Assembly (NCBI RefSeq): GCF_024198175.1
Contig: NZ_JAJVKV010000008.1
Location: 248,001 to 312,000, forward strand
DNA length: 64,000 bases
Direction of reading: 5' to 3'
From: Pyxidicoccus xibeiensis
Lineage (GTDB): Bacteria; Myxococcota; Myxococcia; Myxococcales; Myxococcaceae
In this document: in pieces, positions 30,937 to 39,247 of the stretch
How positions within the stretch are numbered: the stretch's first letter is position 1
How the letters are laid out: every line of letters starts with the position of its first letter
Position numbers and translations under genes: made by a program
The notes under the pieces: generated by a model
Database searches by the model: none
What the model saw: only the letters and a program-made list of their open reading frames with translations
What the model was told of the DNA's origin: nothing

Positions 30937-32616
30937 ATGAAGAAGCCCCACCTCCCCGGTACTCCCTCCGCGGCCCTGAGCCGTCGCGCCTTCCTCGGTG
31001 GCACGGCCGCGGCCACGGCGCTCGTCACGTTGGACTCCCACGCCCAGGCCGCCGCGACGCCTCCGGCGGCAAGGGCCCCGGCCGCCCAGCCCTTCGAGCT
31101 GGAGGAGGCCACCGTCGCGGACCTCCAGGCCGCGATGAAGTCCGGCAAGCACACCGCGCACGGGCTCGCGGAGCGCTACCTCGCGCGCATCAAGGAGCTG
31201 GACCGCAAGGGAGACCTCCCGCTGCTGTCCGTCATCGAGCTGAACCCGGACGCGCTCGCCCTCGCCGCGGCGCTCGACAAGGAGCGCAAGGAGAAGGGGC
31301 CTCGCGGGCCGATGCACGGCATCCCCGTCCTCCTCAAGGACAACATCGCCACGGCGGACCGGATGCAGACCACCGCGGGCTCGCTCGCGCTCGTGGGCGC
31401 CGTGCCCTCGCGGGACGCGTTCATCGTGGAGCGCCTGCGCGCGGCGGGCGCGGTCATCCTCGGCAAGACGAACCTCAGCGAGTGGGCCAACTTCCGCTCC
31501 ACCAGGTCCTCCAGCGGCTGGAGCGCGCGCGGCGGCCAGTGCCGCAACCCGTATGCCCTGGACCGGACGCCCTCGGGCTCCAGCTCCGGCTCGGGCGCCG
31601 CCACCGCCGCCAACTTCTGCGCGGTGGCCGTGGGCACGGAGACGGACGGCTCCATCGTGTCGCCCGCGGCGGCCGGCTCGCTCGTCGGGCTCAAGCCCAC
31701 GGTGGGCCTGGTGAGCCGCAGCGGCATCCTCCCCATCTCGCACACCCAGGACACCGCCGGCCCCATGACGCGCACGGTGGCGGACGCGGCGGCGCTGCTC
31801 TCCGCGCTGGTGGGCATCGACCCGTCGGACGCGGCCACCGCCGCGAGCCAGGGCAAGGCGCACGCGGACTACACGAAGTTCCTCGACGCGGACGGGCTCA
31901 AGGGCGCGCGCATCGGCGTGCCGCGCGAGCGCTTCTTCGGCTACCACGCCCCCACCGACGCGCTGGTGGAGCAGGCGCTCGAGGTACTGAAATCGCGGGG
32001 CGCCATCCTCGTCGACCCGGCCCCCATCCCCACGGCCGCGAAGCTTGACGAGCCCGAGTTCGAGGTCCTGCTCTACGAGTTCAAGGCGGGCCTGGAGGCG
32101 TACCTCGCGGGGCTGGGGGAGGGGACCAGGCTGCGCACGCTGGCGGACCTCATCCGCTACAACGACGAGCACCGCGCCACGGAGCTGCCGTACTTCGGCC
32201 AGGAGATCCTCCACATGGCCCAGCAGAAGGGGCCGCTCACGGACCGGAAGTACCGCAAGGCGCTCCAGGACTGCCGCAAGCTGTCGCGGGAGCAGGGGCT
32301 GGACGCGGTGATGGCGAAGCACAAGCTGGATGCGCTCGTCGCCCCCACCCAGGCGCCTCCGGGCCTCGTCGACCTGGTGAACGGCGACCACTGGCTGGGC
32401 AGCAGCTCCACCCCGGCCGCCGTCGCCGGCTACGCCACGCTCACCGTGCCCGCCGGCTACGTCTTCGGGCTCCCGGTGGGGCTGTCCTTCATCGGCCGCG
32501 CGTGGAGCGAGCCCACGCTGCTGAAGCTCGCCTACGCCTACGAGCAGGCGACGAAGCACCGCCGCCCGCCCGCGTTCGCCCCCACCGCGGACCTGCGCCC
32601 GGGCGCAAGGACCTGA
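30937..32616 (+). CDS. Tat-exported amidase-signature family hydrolase
   Basis: 559 residues. The twin-arginine signal is SRRAFLGGTAAATA. The amidase signature triad is visible: Lys in LLKDNIATAD, cis-Ser in GSSSGSGAAT, and nucleophile Ser in TDGSIVSPAA. The end is GLPVGLSFIGRAWSEPTLL, typical of the family. Likely hydrolyses an amide in the periplasm; the substrate cannot be told. The ATG at 30937 gives the Tat signal. A strong hairpin follows the stop. Confidence 0.9.
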   Translation: MKKPHLPGTPSAALSRRAFLGGTAAATALVTLDSHAQAAATPPAARAPAAQPFELEEATVADLQAAMKSGKHTAHGLAERYLARIKELDRKGDLPLLSVIELNPDALALAAALDKERKEKGPRGPMHGIPVLLKDNIATADRMQTTAGSLALVGAVPSRDAFIVERLRAAGAVILGKTNLSEWANFRSTRSSSGWSARGGQCRNPYALDRTPSGSSSGSGAATAANFCAVAVGTETDGSIVSPAAAGSLVGLKPTVGLVSRSGILPISHTQDTAGPMTRTVADAAALLSALVGIDPSDAATAASQGKAHADYTKFLDADGLKGARIGVPRERFFGYHAPTDALVEQALEVLKSRGAILVDPAPIPTAAKLDEPEFEVLLYEFKAGLEAYLAGLGEGTRLRTLADLIRYNDEHRATELPYFGQEILHMAQQKGPLTDRKYRKALQDCRKLSREQGLDAVMAKHKLDALVAPTQAPPGLVDLVNGDHWLGSSSTPAAVAGYATLTVPAGYVFGLPVGLSFIGRAWSEPTLLKLAYAYEQATKHRRPPAFAPTADLRPGART

Positions 32617-32622
32617 GGGCCA

Positions 32623-32656
32623 CGCGGCGCTGGGAGGGCACGTCCCCAGCGCCGCG
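32623..32656. terminator. Bidirectional terminator hairpin
   Basis: A perfect 12-bp stem: CGCGGCGCTGGG (32623-32634) with CCCAGCGCCGCG (32645-32656), loop of 10. It lies between the ends of the convergent amidase and metalloprotease genes. Confidence 0.75.
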
Positions 32657-32676
32657 CTTCAGCTCAGCGGCTCAGC

Positions 32677-34959
32677 TCACTGGTAGTAGGGCGAGAGCGC
32701 CGCCTGGATGCGGGCCAGCAGGTCCTCGGCCTGGGCGCGCTCGCTGCCGCTCAGCGTCCCCAGCGAGGCGGTGATGGTGTCACGCCCCTCGCGCAGGGTG
32801 AGGTACGCCGGCAGCGACTGCATGGACTTGAGGATGTCCACCATGGTGCGGCGGGCGCGGAAGCTGCGCACGCCGTCCACGTTGATGAGGATGCCGTGGA
32901 TGTCCGCGAGCACCGCCGGGGTGACGGCGCTGCTCTCGTCCGGCGTGAAGGTGATGTCGTCACGCGCGCTTACGGGGTCCAGGTAGAGCCGCGCCAGGAG
33001 GCGGCGCGCCAGGTCGTCCGCGGCCGCGCCGTAGCCCGGGCCGGCATCCGGAGGCACCGCCAGCGGAGGCCGCACCTGGCCGATGGCCACGTCGTACGCG
33101 AACGTCTGGTCCGCCGGCACGCCCGCGCGCACCCAGCCGAGCACCGAGTTGCCGTAGTAGTCGAACGCCCCCGCCAGCGCCTCGAACGGGAGGATCTCGT
33201 ACAGCACCAGCTCCTGCACCAGCTGGTGCGTGGGGCCGAAGAAGTTGCCCAGCGGGTCCGAGTACCGGTCATACCGCACGCAGTACGGCTCCACCCGCGT
33301 GTCCGGGTCCGTGCAGAACAGGCCGGTGGGCAGCGCCGTCGACAGGCCGTACAGGTAGCGCACCGCCTGCACGTCGTACGAGGCCGGCTTGTCCACGAAG
33401 ATGGCGTCCGGGTCGTACACGTACTCCATCACCGACGTGGAGCGCTCGGAGGCCGGGTCCCCGTCGAACACCAGCGAGCCCGCGAAGTTGTGGCGCAGGC
33501 CCAGCGTGTGGCCGACCTCGTGGAGGATGACGTGCGTGAGGTACTGCTCCACCTTCTGCTTCTTGGTGAGCTGCGCCTCCAGGGCCGGCCGGGGCAGCTT
33601 CTGGTTGCGCGCGTCGCCGTCCTCGCGCAGCGGGGGCAGCGGCATCTCGCACAGGGGCTCCGCGTCGAACCCGCTCCACGACATGCGCAGCGGCTTGTGC
33701 GCGTTCTTCACCTTCGCCTTCAGCTGGGCGGCCACGTCATCGCCGAACTCGCCGTCCGCGTACTCCAGCCACAGCGCGTTGACGTAGACGGTGGCGCCGC
33801 GAATCTCACCCGTGTTGGGGTTGGTGCGCCAGTCCGCGAAGGCGAAGCTCGCCGAGGACTCCGGGTCGAAGATGATGACGTTCTTGTCGTCGTCCGCGAA
33901 CCCCTCCGAGTCACCCACCGTGGCCTCGAAGACCTTGAAGCCGAACGCCTCGTTCCAGTTCTCGACGCCCTTCTTCACCGCGCCCACCACGTCGTAGCCC
34001 TTGAAGCGCGGGTCGGCCTGCACGGCCTTCACCGTGTCGGTGATGTGCCACTTGATGGGCTTCATGCCCGGCCGGATGTTCCACTTCGCGGCCGTCTGCA
34101 CCACCTGACCGGTGTTGGGAATCAGGCGCGGCTCGCTGCGGAAGTAGTGCTCGCGCGGGGGCAGCGGCGTGGGGGTGTAGCCCTGGCCCTCCTGGTAGCG
34201 GCGCAGGGCGATGCCCAGCGTGCCCGAGTTCTTCAGCAGGTTGTTCTCCAGGTAGTCCGGCGCGTCCGGGTCCGCGACGTCCGCGTAGCCGGTGAACACC
34301 TGCTCGAAGGTGACGCCGTCGGAGATGCGGCGGAAGCGCTGCGCGAAGCTCAGCTCCACCTCGAAGCGCACGCCGCCCTCGCCGAACGCGTCGCCAATCA
34401 GGCCGAAGCGATTCAGCCCCGCCGTCGGGTCCACCAGGATGTAGCTGTCCGCGCCGCGCAGGTTGTTGAACGCGCCGTAGTCGTTGACGATGGGCCACGC
34501 CTCCACCAGCACCTGCGGGTCGAAGATGTCACTGGTCGTCTTGCGGTCGTCCGCGTCGAAGACGAACAGCTTGCCGTTCTGCACCTTGAACGACACCACG
34601 CGCGTGCCCAGCGAGTTCGCCGCGCCGTAGATGACCGCGCCGGGGAACAGCTGCTTCAGGTACGCGGACATGAACCAGCGCTGGCCCAGCTCGCTCTTGC
34701 GGATGGCCAGGTAGAAGCTCTCGCCGGTGTTGGACACCGCGCCGTCCAGACGCTGCCGGACTTCCGCCTGCTTCTCGGCGCTCACCTGCCGGGGAACGGC
34801 GACGAACGCGTCGTCCAGCTCCACCTGCAGGCTCTCCGCGGGCGTCTCGGGGGTGGGTTGGGGAGCCGGGGTCTCGGCAGGACTGCAGCCGAAGCTCAGG
34901 ACCATAACGGTGGTCACAGCGCCAAGAACCGAGCGCCGCAGCGGGGAATGCCACCTCAT
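32677..34959 (-). CDS. Secreted zinc metalloprotease lipoprotein (metzincin type)
   Basis: 760 residues. A lipoprotein signal ends LSFGC, with the Cys as the acylation site. A large beta-rich N-terminal half is followed by the extended zinc motif HEVGHTLGLRHNF, of the HExxHxxGxxH metzincin form. The architecture matches the zinc-dependent metalloprotease group annotated with DUF5117/DUF4953, many of them in predatory bacteria. Probably anchored in the outer membrane and active outside the cell or in the periplasm. An AT-rich region with an inverted repeat lies upstream. Confidence 0.88.
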   Translation of the reverse strand: MRWHSPLRRSVLGAVTTVMVLSFGCSPAETPAPQPTPETPAESLQVELDDAFVAVPRQVSAEKQAEVRQRLDGAVSNTGESFYLAIRKSELGQRWFMSAYLKQLFPGAVIYGAANSLGTRVVSFKVQNGKLFVFDADDRKTTSDIFDPQVLVEAWPIVNDYGAFNNLRGADSYILVDPTAGLNRFGLIGDAFGEGGVRFEVELSFAQRFRRISDGVTFEQVFTGYADVADPDAPDYLENNLLKNSGTLGIALRRYQEGQGYTPTPLPPREHYFRSEPRLIPNTGQVVQTAAKWNIRPGMKPIKWHITDTVKAVQADPRFKGYDVVGAVKKGVENWNEAFGFKVFEATVGDSEGFADDDKNVIIFDPESSASFAFADWRTNPNTGEIRGATVYVNALWLEYADGEFGDDVAAQLKAKVKNAHKPLRMSWSGFDAEPLCEMPLPPLREDGDARNQKLPRPALEAQLTKKQKVEQYLTHVILHEVGHTLGLRHNFAGSLVFDGDPASERSTSVMEYVYDPDAIFVDKPASYDVQAVRYLYGLSTALPTGLFCTDPDTRVEPYCVRYDRYSDPLGNFFGPTHQLVQELVLYEILPFEALAGAFDYYGNSVLGWVRAGVPADQTFAYDVAIGQVRPPLAVPPDAGPGYGAAADDLARRLLARLYLDPVSARDDITFTPDESSAVTPAVLADIHGILINVDGVRSFRARRTMVDILKSMQSLPAYLTLREGRDTITASLGTLSGSERAQAEDLLARIQAALSPYYQ

Positions 34960-35069
34960 CGTTGCCTCCAGATCGTGATGAGCGGTGACTTCCCGGAACG
35001 GGAAGGCCGCATCTCAATGGTCGTGAGCTAACGGTGAAAGTTGCTTCCCATACTGTTTCTTGAACTGTA

Positions 35070-35082
35070 GTAATGTGATTAC
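35070..35082. promoter_or_regulatory. Inverted repeat upstream of the metalloprotease gene
   Basis: GTAAT-GTG-ATTAC, a perfect 5-bp inverted repeat in an unusually AT-rich stretch about 110 bp before the metalloprotease start. It overlaps the 3' end of the 2OG-oxygenase gene. Possible operator; tentative. Confidence 0.35.
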
Positions 35083-35810
35083 TGTTCCAACGTACCTGCG
35101 GTGCTGCCGCCGTCGGTCCGCTCGCGCTGCGAGTCCAGGTATGCGGCGAAGCCGGCCTTGGACTGGATGCGGAAGTCAGGGAGGCGCGCGAGCGCCTCGG
35201 GAGGAAAGCAGTACTGCTCGCAGACGAGGCTCGCGCGCCGGGTGCCGGGCGCGCCGCCGGTGAAGGGTTGGACTTCATGCTGGAGGTCGCCGCGGAAGTG
35301 CACCAGCAGCCCCGGACGCGGGCGAACCCGGCCCACGGGCGCGTCGTCGCGCAGCAGGTGCAGCGCGCCGCCCTTCGCGCCCTCGGGGACCTCGAGGTAC
35401 AGCACGCTCACGTGCCGGGGCGTCGCGCCGGGCACGCCGGCGGGCTCCTGCAGCGTCGCGTCGATGTGCCGGCCCACCGCCGTGCCCGCGTCCAGCAGCA
35501 GCAGGTTCAGGTAGAAGGCGTTCGGGACAGGAAGTGCCTTCCGCTTGCCGAACAGGCGCTCCCGCCATGGCAGCAGCCCGCGCGCGCTCGAAGGCTCCAA
35601 CACCGTCGCCAGGTAGCAACGCAGGAAGGGGAAGCGCGCCTCCAGGGTGGCACGGCCCTGGTTCGTGAAGATGAACGCGAAACCCCGGCTGGCCTGGAAC
35701 GTCCCCATCAACGGGCTGCGCGCGACGAAGCGCGAGCCGAGCAGTGCCTCCCGGAGCGCCTGCAGCTCCGGTGCGGGAAGGGCTTCACGCTGGGTGATGT
35801 AGGCGCGCAC
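35079..35810 (-). CDS. 2-oxoglutarate/Fe(II)-dependent oxygenase-like protein
   Basis: 243 residues. The double-stranded beta-helix iron motif is visible: H-x-D in GRHIDATL and the distal His in GDLQHEVQPF. The 2-oxoglutarate-binding Arg is likely in GTRRASLVCEQY. The middle strand region (VSVLYLEVPEGAKGGALHLL) fits the prolyl-4-hydroxylase-like class. Substrate unknown. It is divergent from the O-methyltransferase gene, and its 3' end contains the putative operator of the metalloprotease. Confidence 0.8.
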   Translation of the reverse strand: MRAYITQREALPAPELQALREALLGSRFVARSPLMGTFQASRGFAFIFTNQGRATLEARFPFLRCYLATVLEPSSARGLLPWRERLFGKRKALPVPNAFYLNLLLLDAGTAVGRHIDATLQEPAGVPGATPRHVSVLYLEVPEGAKGGALHLLRDDAPVGRVRPRPGLLVHFRGDLQHEVQPFTGGAPGTRRASLVCEQYCFPPEALARLPDFRIQSKAGFAAYLDSQRERTDGGSTAGTLEQ

Positions 35811-35913
35811 AGGGTGACAGTTTCGGTGGGGTGAATTGAGACCCCCGTAGCAGTTTTACAGCCTACCTTCTAGGTTCCAACCTTGCCGTTCCTTCAGCCC
35901 CCGGAAGGACTTG

Positions 35914-36951
35914 ATGAGCCAGCAACGCAGAGCCCCCAACACGCCTCCTCCCGCCGCCCAGATGATGCAACAGATGGTGTACGGCTTCTGGGTGTCCCGC
36001 TGCCTGCAGATCATGGCGCAGCTGGGCATCGCCGACATCATTGGTGACACCCCGCGCACCGTGGAGGAGCTGGCGCAGGCCAGCGGGACACACGCGCCCT
36101 CGCTGCGCCGCATGCTGCGCCTGCTGAGCGGCCTGGGGGTCATGCGCAAGGACGAGCAGTCGGAGTGCTGGAGCCTCACGGAGCTCGGGGGGATGCTCCG
36201 CAAGGACAACCCGGGCTCGGTGTACGGCTCGCTGATGGCGCATGGCCACCTGCTGTCCTGGCAGGCGTGGGGAGACCTGGTGTCGTCGCTGAAGACGGGG
36301 CAGCCCTCCGTCGAGAAGTTCATGGGCGACACGTTCTTCGGCTACATGTCCACGCACCCGGAGGATGCCGCCATCTTCAACGGGAGCATGGCCGCGTACC
36401 AGACGCTCAATGCGCCAGCGGTGGTGAGCGCGTACGACTTCTCGTCCGCGAAGCGCATCATGGACGTCGGCGGTGGCACGGGCACGCTGATGGCGCACAT
36501 CCTCAATGCCCACCCTGCCGCCGCGGGCGCCATCTTCGAGATGCCCCATGTGGCGAAGGAGGCGCGCGCGCGCCTGTCCGGCCTGGGCCTCGCCGAGCGC
36601 TGCGAGGTGTTCGAGGGCGACTTCTTCCAGCGCATCCCGCCTGGCCAGGACGTCTACATCCTGTCGCAGATCCTCCACGACTGGGACGACGAGAAGAGCC
36701 TGCGCATCCTCACCAACATCCGCGAGGCCATGCACGCCGACTCGCGGCTGCTCATCGTGGAGACGGTGCTCCCCGGCGACAACGCGATGCACTTCGGCAA
36801 CCTCTACGACGTGGCGATGCTCGTCCTCGTGGGCGGCCAGGAGCGCACGGAGGCCGAGTACTCGGCGCTGGTGTCGAAGGCGGGCCTGAAGGTCTCCCGC
36901 ATCCTTCCCACCTCCATGCCTCCGAGCGTGGTGGAAGTCGTCCCGGCCTGA
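35914..36951 (+). CDS. SAM-dependent O-methyltransferase (plant COMT-like, Methyltransf_2)
   Basis: 345 residues. An N-terminal winged-helix dimerisation domain (about 20-95, with VEELAQASGTHAPSLRRMLRLL) precedes the Rossmann SAM domain with IMDVGGGTGTL, FEGDFF and the catalytic region SQILHDWDDEKSLRILTN. This family modifies hydroxyl groups on small aromatic or polyketide products. The ATG at 35914 follows GGAAGGA; a TTG one codon earlier is less likely. It stands alone, so no pathway can be assigned. Confidence 0.92.
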   Translation: MSQQRRAPNTPPPAAQMMQQMVYGFWVSRCLQIMAQLGIADIIGDTPRTVEELAQASGTHAPSLRRMLRLLSGLGVMRKDEQSECWSLTELGGMLRKDNPGSVYGSLMAHGHLLSWQAWGDLVSSLKTGQPSVEKFMGDTFFGYMSTHPEDAAIFNGSMAAYQTLNAPAVVSAYDFSSAKRIMDVGGGTGTLMAHILNAHPAAAGAIFEMPHVAKEARARLSGLGLAERCEVFEGDFFQRIPPGQDVYILSQILHDWDDEKSLRILTNIREAMHADSRLLIVETVLPGDNAMHFGNLYDVAMLVLVGGQERTEAEYSALVSKAGLKVSRILPTSMPPSVVEVVPA

Positions 36952-36962
36952 GCCTGGCGCCA

Positions 36963-36989
36963 CCGGGTGGGCCCGTCAGGTCCACCCGG
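36963..36989. terminator. Hairpin between convergent genes
   Basis: CCGGGTGG (36963-36970) pairs with CCACCCGG (36982-36989), 11-base loop, followed by CTTTC. Located between the methyltransferase stop and the end of the topoisomerase gene. Confidence 0.55.
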
Positions 36990-36992
36990 CTT

Positions 36993-38099
36993 TCAGTGCT
37001 TCGCCGTGTCGAGCATGTCGAGCAGGGCCTTCTCCGAGCAGTGCAGGCTGGCGCCGTCGACCGCCGCCAGCTCGTCGACGGAGTGGAAGTACCGGTCCAC
37101 CACCTGCCCGCGCTCGAACATGGCCAGCACGGACGGGTAGATGTACGACGAGCGGGCCACCGCGGGCGTGTTGCCCAGGTGCTCGGCGGCCTCCTTCACG
37201 GCGGCCACCATCGACTTCTTGAGGACGGTCTTCTTCACCGGGACTTCGTCCCCCAACTCGTGCTTCACGCGCTCGCGGGCCCGGGCCAGCGCGCAGGCGC
37301 AGATGAGCGTGCCCGCCCAGGTGCGGAAGTCCTTGGCGCTGAACTGGGCGCCCATGACCTCCTGGATGTACTCGTTGAGGTGGCGCCGCCGCACGTCCAC
37401 CACCGCGCCGTCGTCCAGGACGAACTTGAAGACGTCCCGCCCGGGGACCTTGAGGAGCTGCCGGACGACGCTCGCCACCCGCCTGTCCTCGAGCTGGCGG
37501 AACTGCTGCTTGCCGCTCTTGCCCGGGAAGTCGAACGTCACCGTGTCACCCGACACGCGCACGTGCCGGCGCCGCAGGGTGGCCAGGCCGAAGCTGCCAT
37601 TCTCTTCCGCGTACTGCTGGCTGCCGGGGCGGATGAAGCACGAGCCCAGGATGCGGAGCATGGTGGCCATCACCTTGTCCCGGCCCAGCCCCTTGCGCCG
37701 CAGGTCCACGCTCACCCGGTGCCGCATCTTCGGAAGCGCCCGCGCGAAGCCCACGATGCGCTCGAACTTCCGCTCCTCCTGCCGGCGCCGATGGGACACG
37801 TGGTAGCGGTACTGCCACCGGCCCGCCGCGTCCCGGCCCACCGCCTGCAACCGCGCCGTGGGAGAAGGGGAGATGGCCACGTCCGTCCAGGCCGGAGGCA
37901 GCCGCATCGCCTCGATGCGCTCGCGGTCCGCCTTCGACACGGCCTTCCCGTCCGCCCGCACATAGCGGAAGCCGCGCTTCGCGCTCCCCATCCGGCGGTG
38001 TCCCGTGCGCTGGAGCCGCTCCAGCGCAGTCTCCCCGCGGCTCTGGCGCCCCCGTCTCTTCGGAGGCGCTGACTGCGTGGCTGGCTCGGCGTGCGTCAT
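36993..38099 (-). CDS. DNA topoisomerase IB (poxvirus/bacterial type)
   Basis: 368 residues. Relaxes supercoils through a 3'-phosphotyrosine link. The N-terminal domain holds RLPPAWTDVAISPSP, and the catalytic domain holds FRTWAGT and the active-site Tyr (about Y319) in ARSSYIYPSVL. Arg/Lys of the catalytic pentad lie in the GKSGKQQFRQLEDRR region. The ATG at 38099 is chosen; an earlier in-frame start adds 12 residues. A short basic tail precedes the fold. Confidence 0.94.
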   Translation of the reverse strand: MTHAEPATQSAPPKRRGRQSRGETALERLQRTGHRRMGSAKRGFRYVRADGKAVSKADRERIEAMRLPPAWTDVAISPSPTARLQAVGRDAAGRWQYRYHVSHRRRQEERKFERIVGFARALPKMRHRVSVDLRRKGLGRDKVMATMLRILGSCFIRPGSQQYAEENGSFGLATLRRRHVRVSGDTVTFDFPGKSGKQQFRQLEDRRVASVVRQLLKVPGRDVFKFVLDDGAVVDVRRRHLNEYIQEVMGAQFSAKDFRTWAGTLICACALARARERVKHELGDEVPVKKTVLKKSMVAAVKEAAEHLGNTPAVARSSYIYPSVLAMFERGQVVDRYFHSVDELAAVDGASLHCSEKALLDMLDTAKH

Positions 38100-38285
38100 C
38101 AGAGGGGCCTGGGGTGGGTCATTCCAGCCAGGCACTCCATGTGCCCGCGTCCCCCTTTTGTGTGCAGCGACCGAGCGCTCGGCAAGGCAGGCTCCGCCTG
38201 GACGTCTGCTCAGGAAACGGCCAGAAAAGCGCCTGGCCGCGTTTTCTCCGGGAATGCGGCTCGATTAGAGTCCTCGCCGAGCCGA

Positions 38286-39140
38286 ATGACGCCCTTTCTC
38301 GATTCCATCCTCGCGTTTCCGACCGCCATCTTCACCATCGTCCTGGGCGTGGTGATGACGTACTGGCTGTTCGTGATCATCGGTGCCATCGGCATCGACG
38401 TGCTGGATGGCGACATCAACCTGGAGGCGGGCGGCAAGGCGCTGGGCGGCGCGCTCGAAGGCGGCGGCAAGGCGCTGGGCGGCGCGCTCGAGGGCGGCGG
38501 CAAGGCGCTCGGCGGCGCCATCGAAGGTGGTGGCAAGGCGCTGGGTGGGGCGATGGAGGGCGGCGGCAAGGCGCTGGGCGCGCATGACCATGACGCCCAT
38601 GTGGACGGGGGCATCCTGTCCGCGCTGGGCTTCGCGGGAATCCCGCTGACGGTGTCCGTCAGCCTGGTGGCCTTCATCTCGTGGTTCCTGTCGGTGATGA
38701 GCGCGCAGCCGGTGCACGCGGCGCTGGGGCCGGTGCTGCCCTCGTGGCTCATCAGCGGCGTGCTGGGCCTGCTGTGCTTCATGGTGGGGACGGCGGCCGC
38801 GGGCTTCGCCGTCCGTCCGCTGCGGCCGGTCTTCGTCGCGAAGAAGGCGCCTGGACGCGACTCGCTGATGGGCCGCGTGTGCACCATCTCCAGCGGTGAC
38901 GTGACGGGCCGCTTCGGCCACGCGACCTTCGAAGACGGCGAGGCGGGCTTCATCCTCAACGTCGTCTGCGCAAAGCAGAACACGCTCAAGCGCGGAGACC
39001 CGGCGCTCATCCTCGGCTACGACCCGGAGCGGGGCGTCTACGACGTGGAGCCGGTGGATTTCCTGGCGCCGGAGGAGCTCGACCAGCTCCGTGATCCGGC
39101 AAAGGCAGCAGCCATCGCGCGAGCGAGGGCACGAGGCTGA
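38286..39140 (+). CDS. NfeD/YqiJ-like OB-fold membrane protein with Gly-rich repeat insertion
   Basis: 284 residues. An N-terminal transmembrane segment (about 10-35) is followed by five 11-residue repeats (GGGKALGGALE-type, 38427-38580), an Asp/His-rich patch (GAHDHDAHVDGG), two more transmembrane segments, and a C-terminal OB-like beta domain (RVCTISSGDVTGRFGHATF). Proteins of this layout usually pair with flotillins, and the next gene is a flotillin. The repeat insertion is unusual for the family. Probably an inner-membrane scaffold partner. Confidence 0.75.
   Translation: MTPFLDSILAFPTAIFTIVLGVVMTYWLFVIIGAIGIDVLDGDINLEAGGKALGGALEGGGKALGGALEGGGKALGGAIEGGGKALGGAMEGGGKALGAHDHDAHVDGGILSALGFAGIPLTVSVSLVAFISWFLSVMSAQPVHAALGPVLPSWLISGVLGLLCFMVGTAAAGFAVRPLRPVFVAKKAPGRDSLMGRVCTISSGDVTGRFGHATFEDGEAGFILNVVCAKQNTLKRGDPALILGYDPERGVYDVEPVDFLAPEELDQLRDPAKAAAIARARARG
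38427..38580 (+). repeat. 33-bp in-frame tandem repeat coding 11-residue units
   Basis: Units begin at 38427, 38460, 38493, 38526 and 38559. The first four encode [AG]GGKALGGA[LIM]E; the last is partial (GGGKALGA). Third-codon changes show they are not brand new copies. Confidence 0.85.
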
Positions 39141-39247
39141 GATTCGGGCCGCCCGAGGGGAGGCGGCGCAACAGATTCGACGCCGGGGGACTTTTGCGGG
39201 GGACCTCCGGCGCCTGATACAAGGCCCGCTGTCTTCAATTTTCAGGA

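Noticed and set aside
28195..31000. Search for the deaminase KomA near the SIR2-HAM1 pair
   Set aside because: The neighbouring genes are a protease, a patatin lipase and an amidase; none carries adenosine deaminase motifs, so a complete Kongming system is not claimed.
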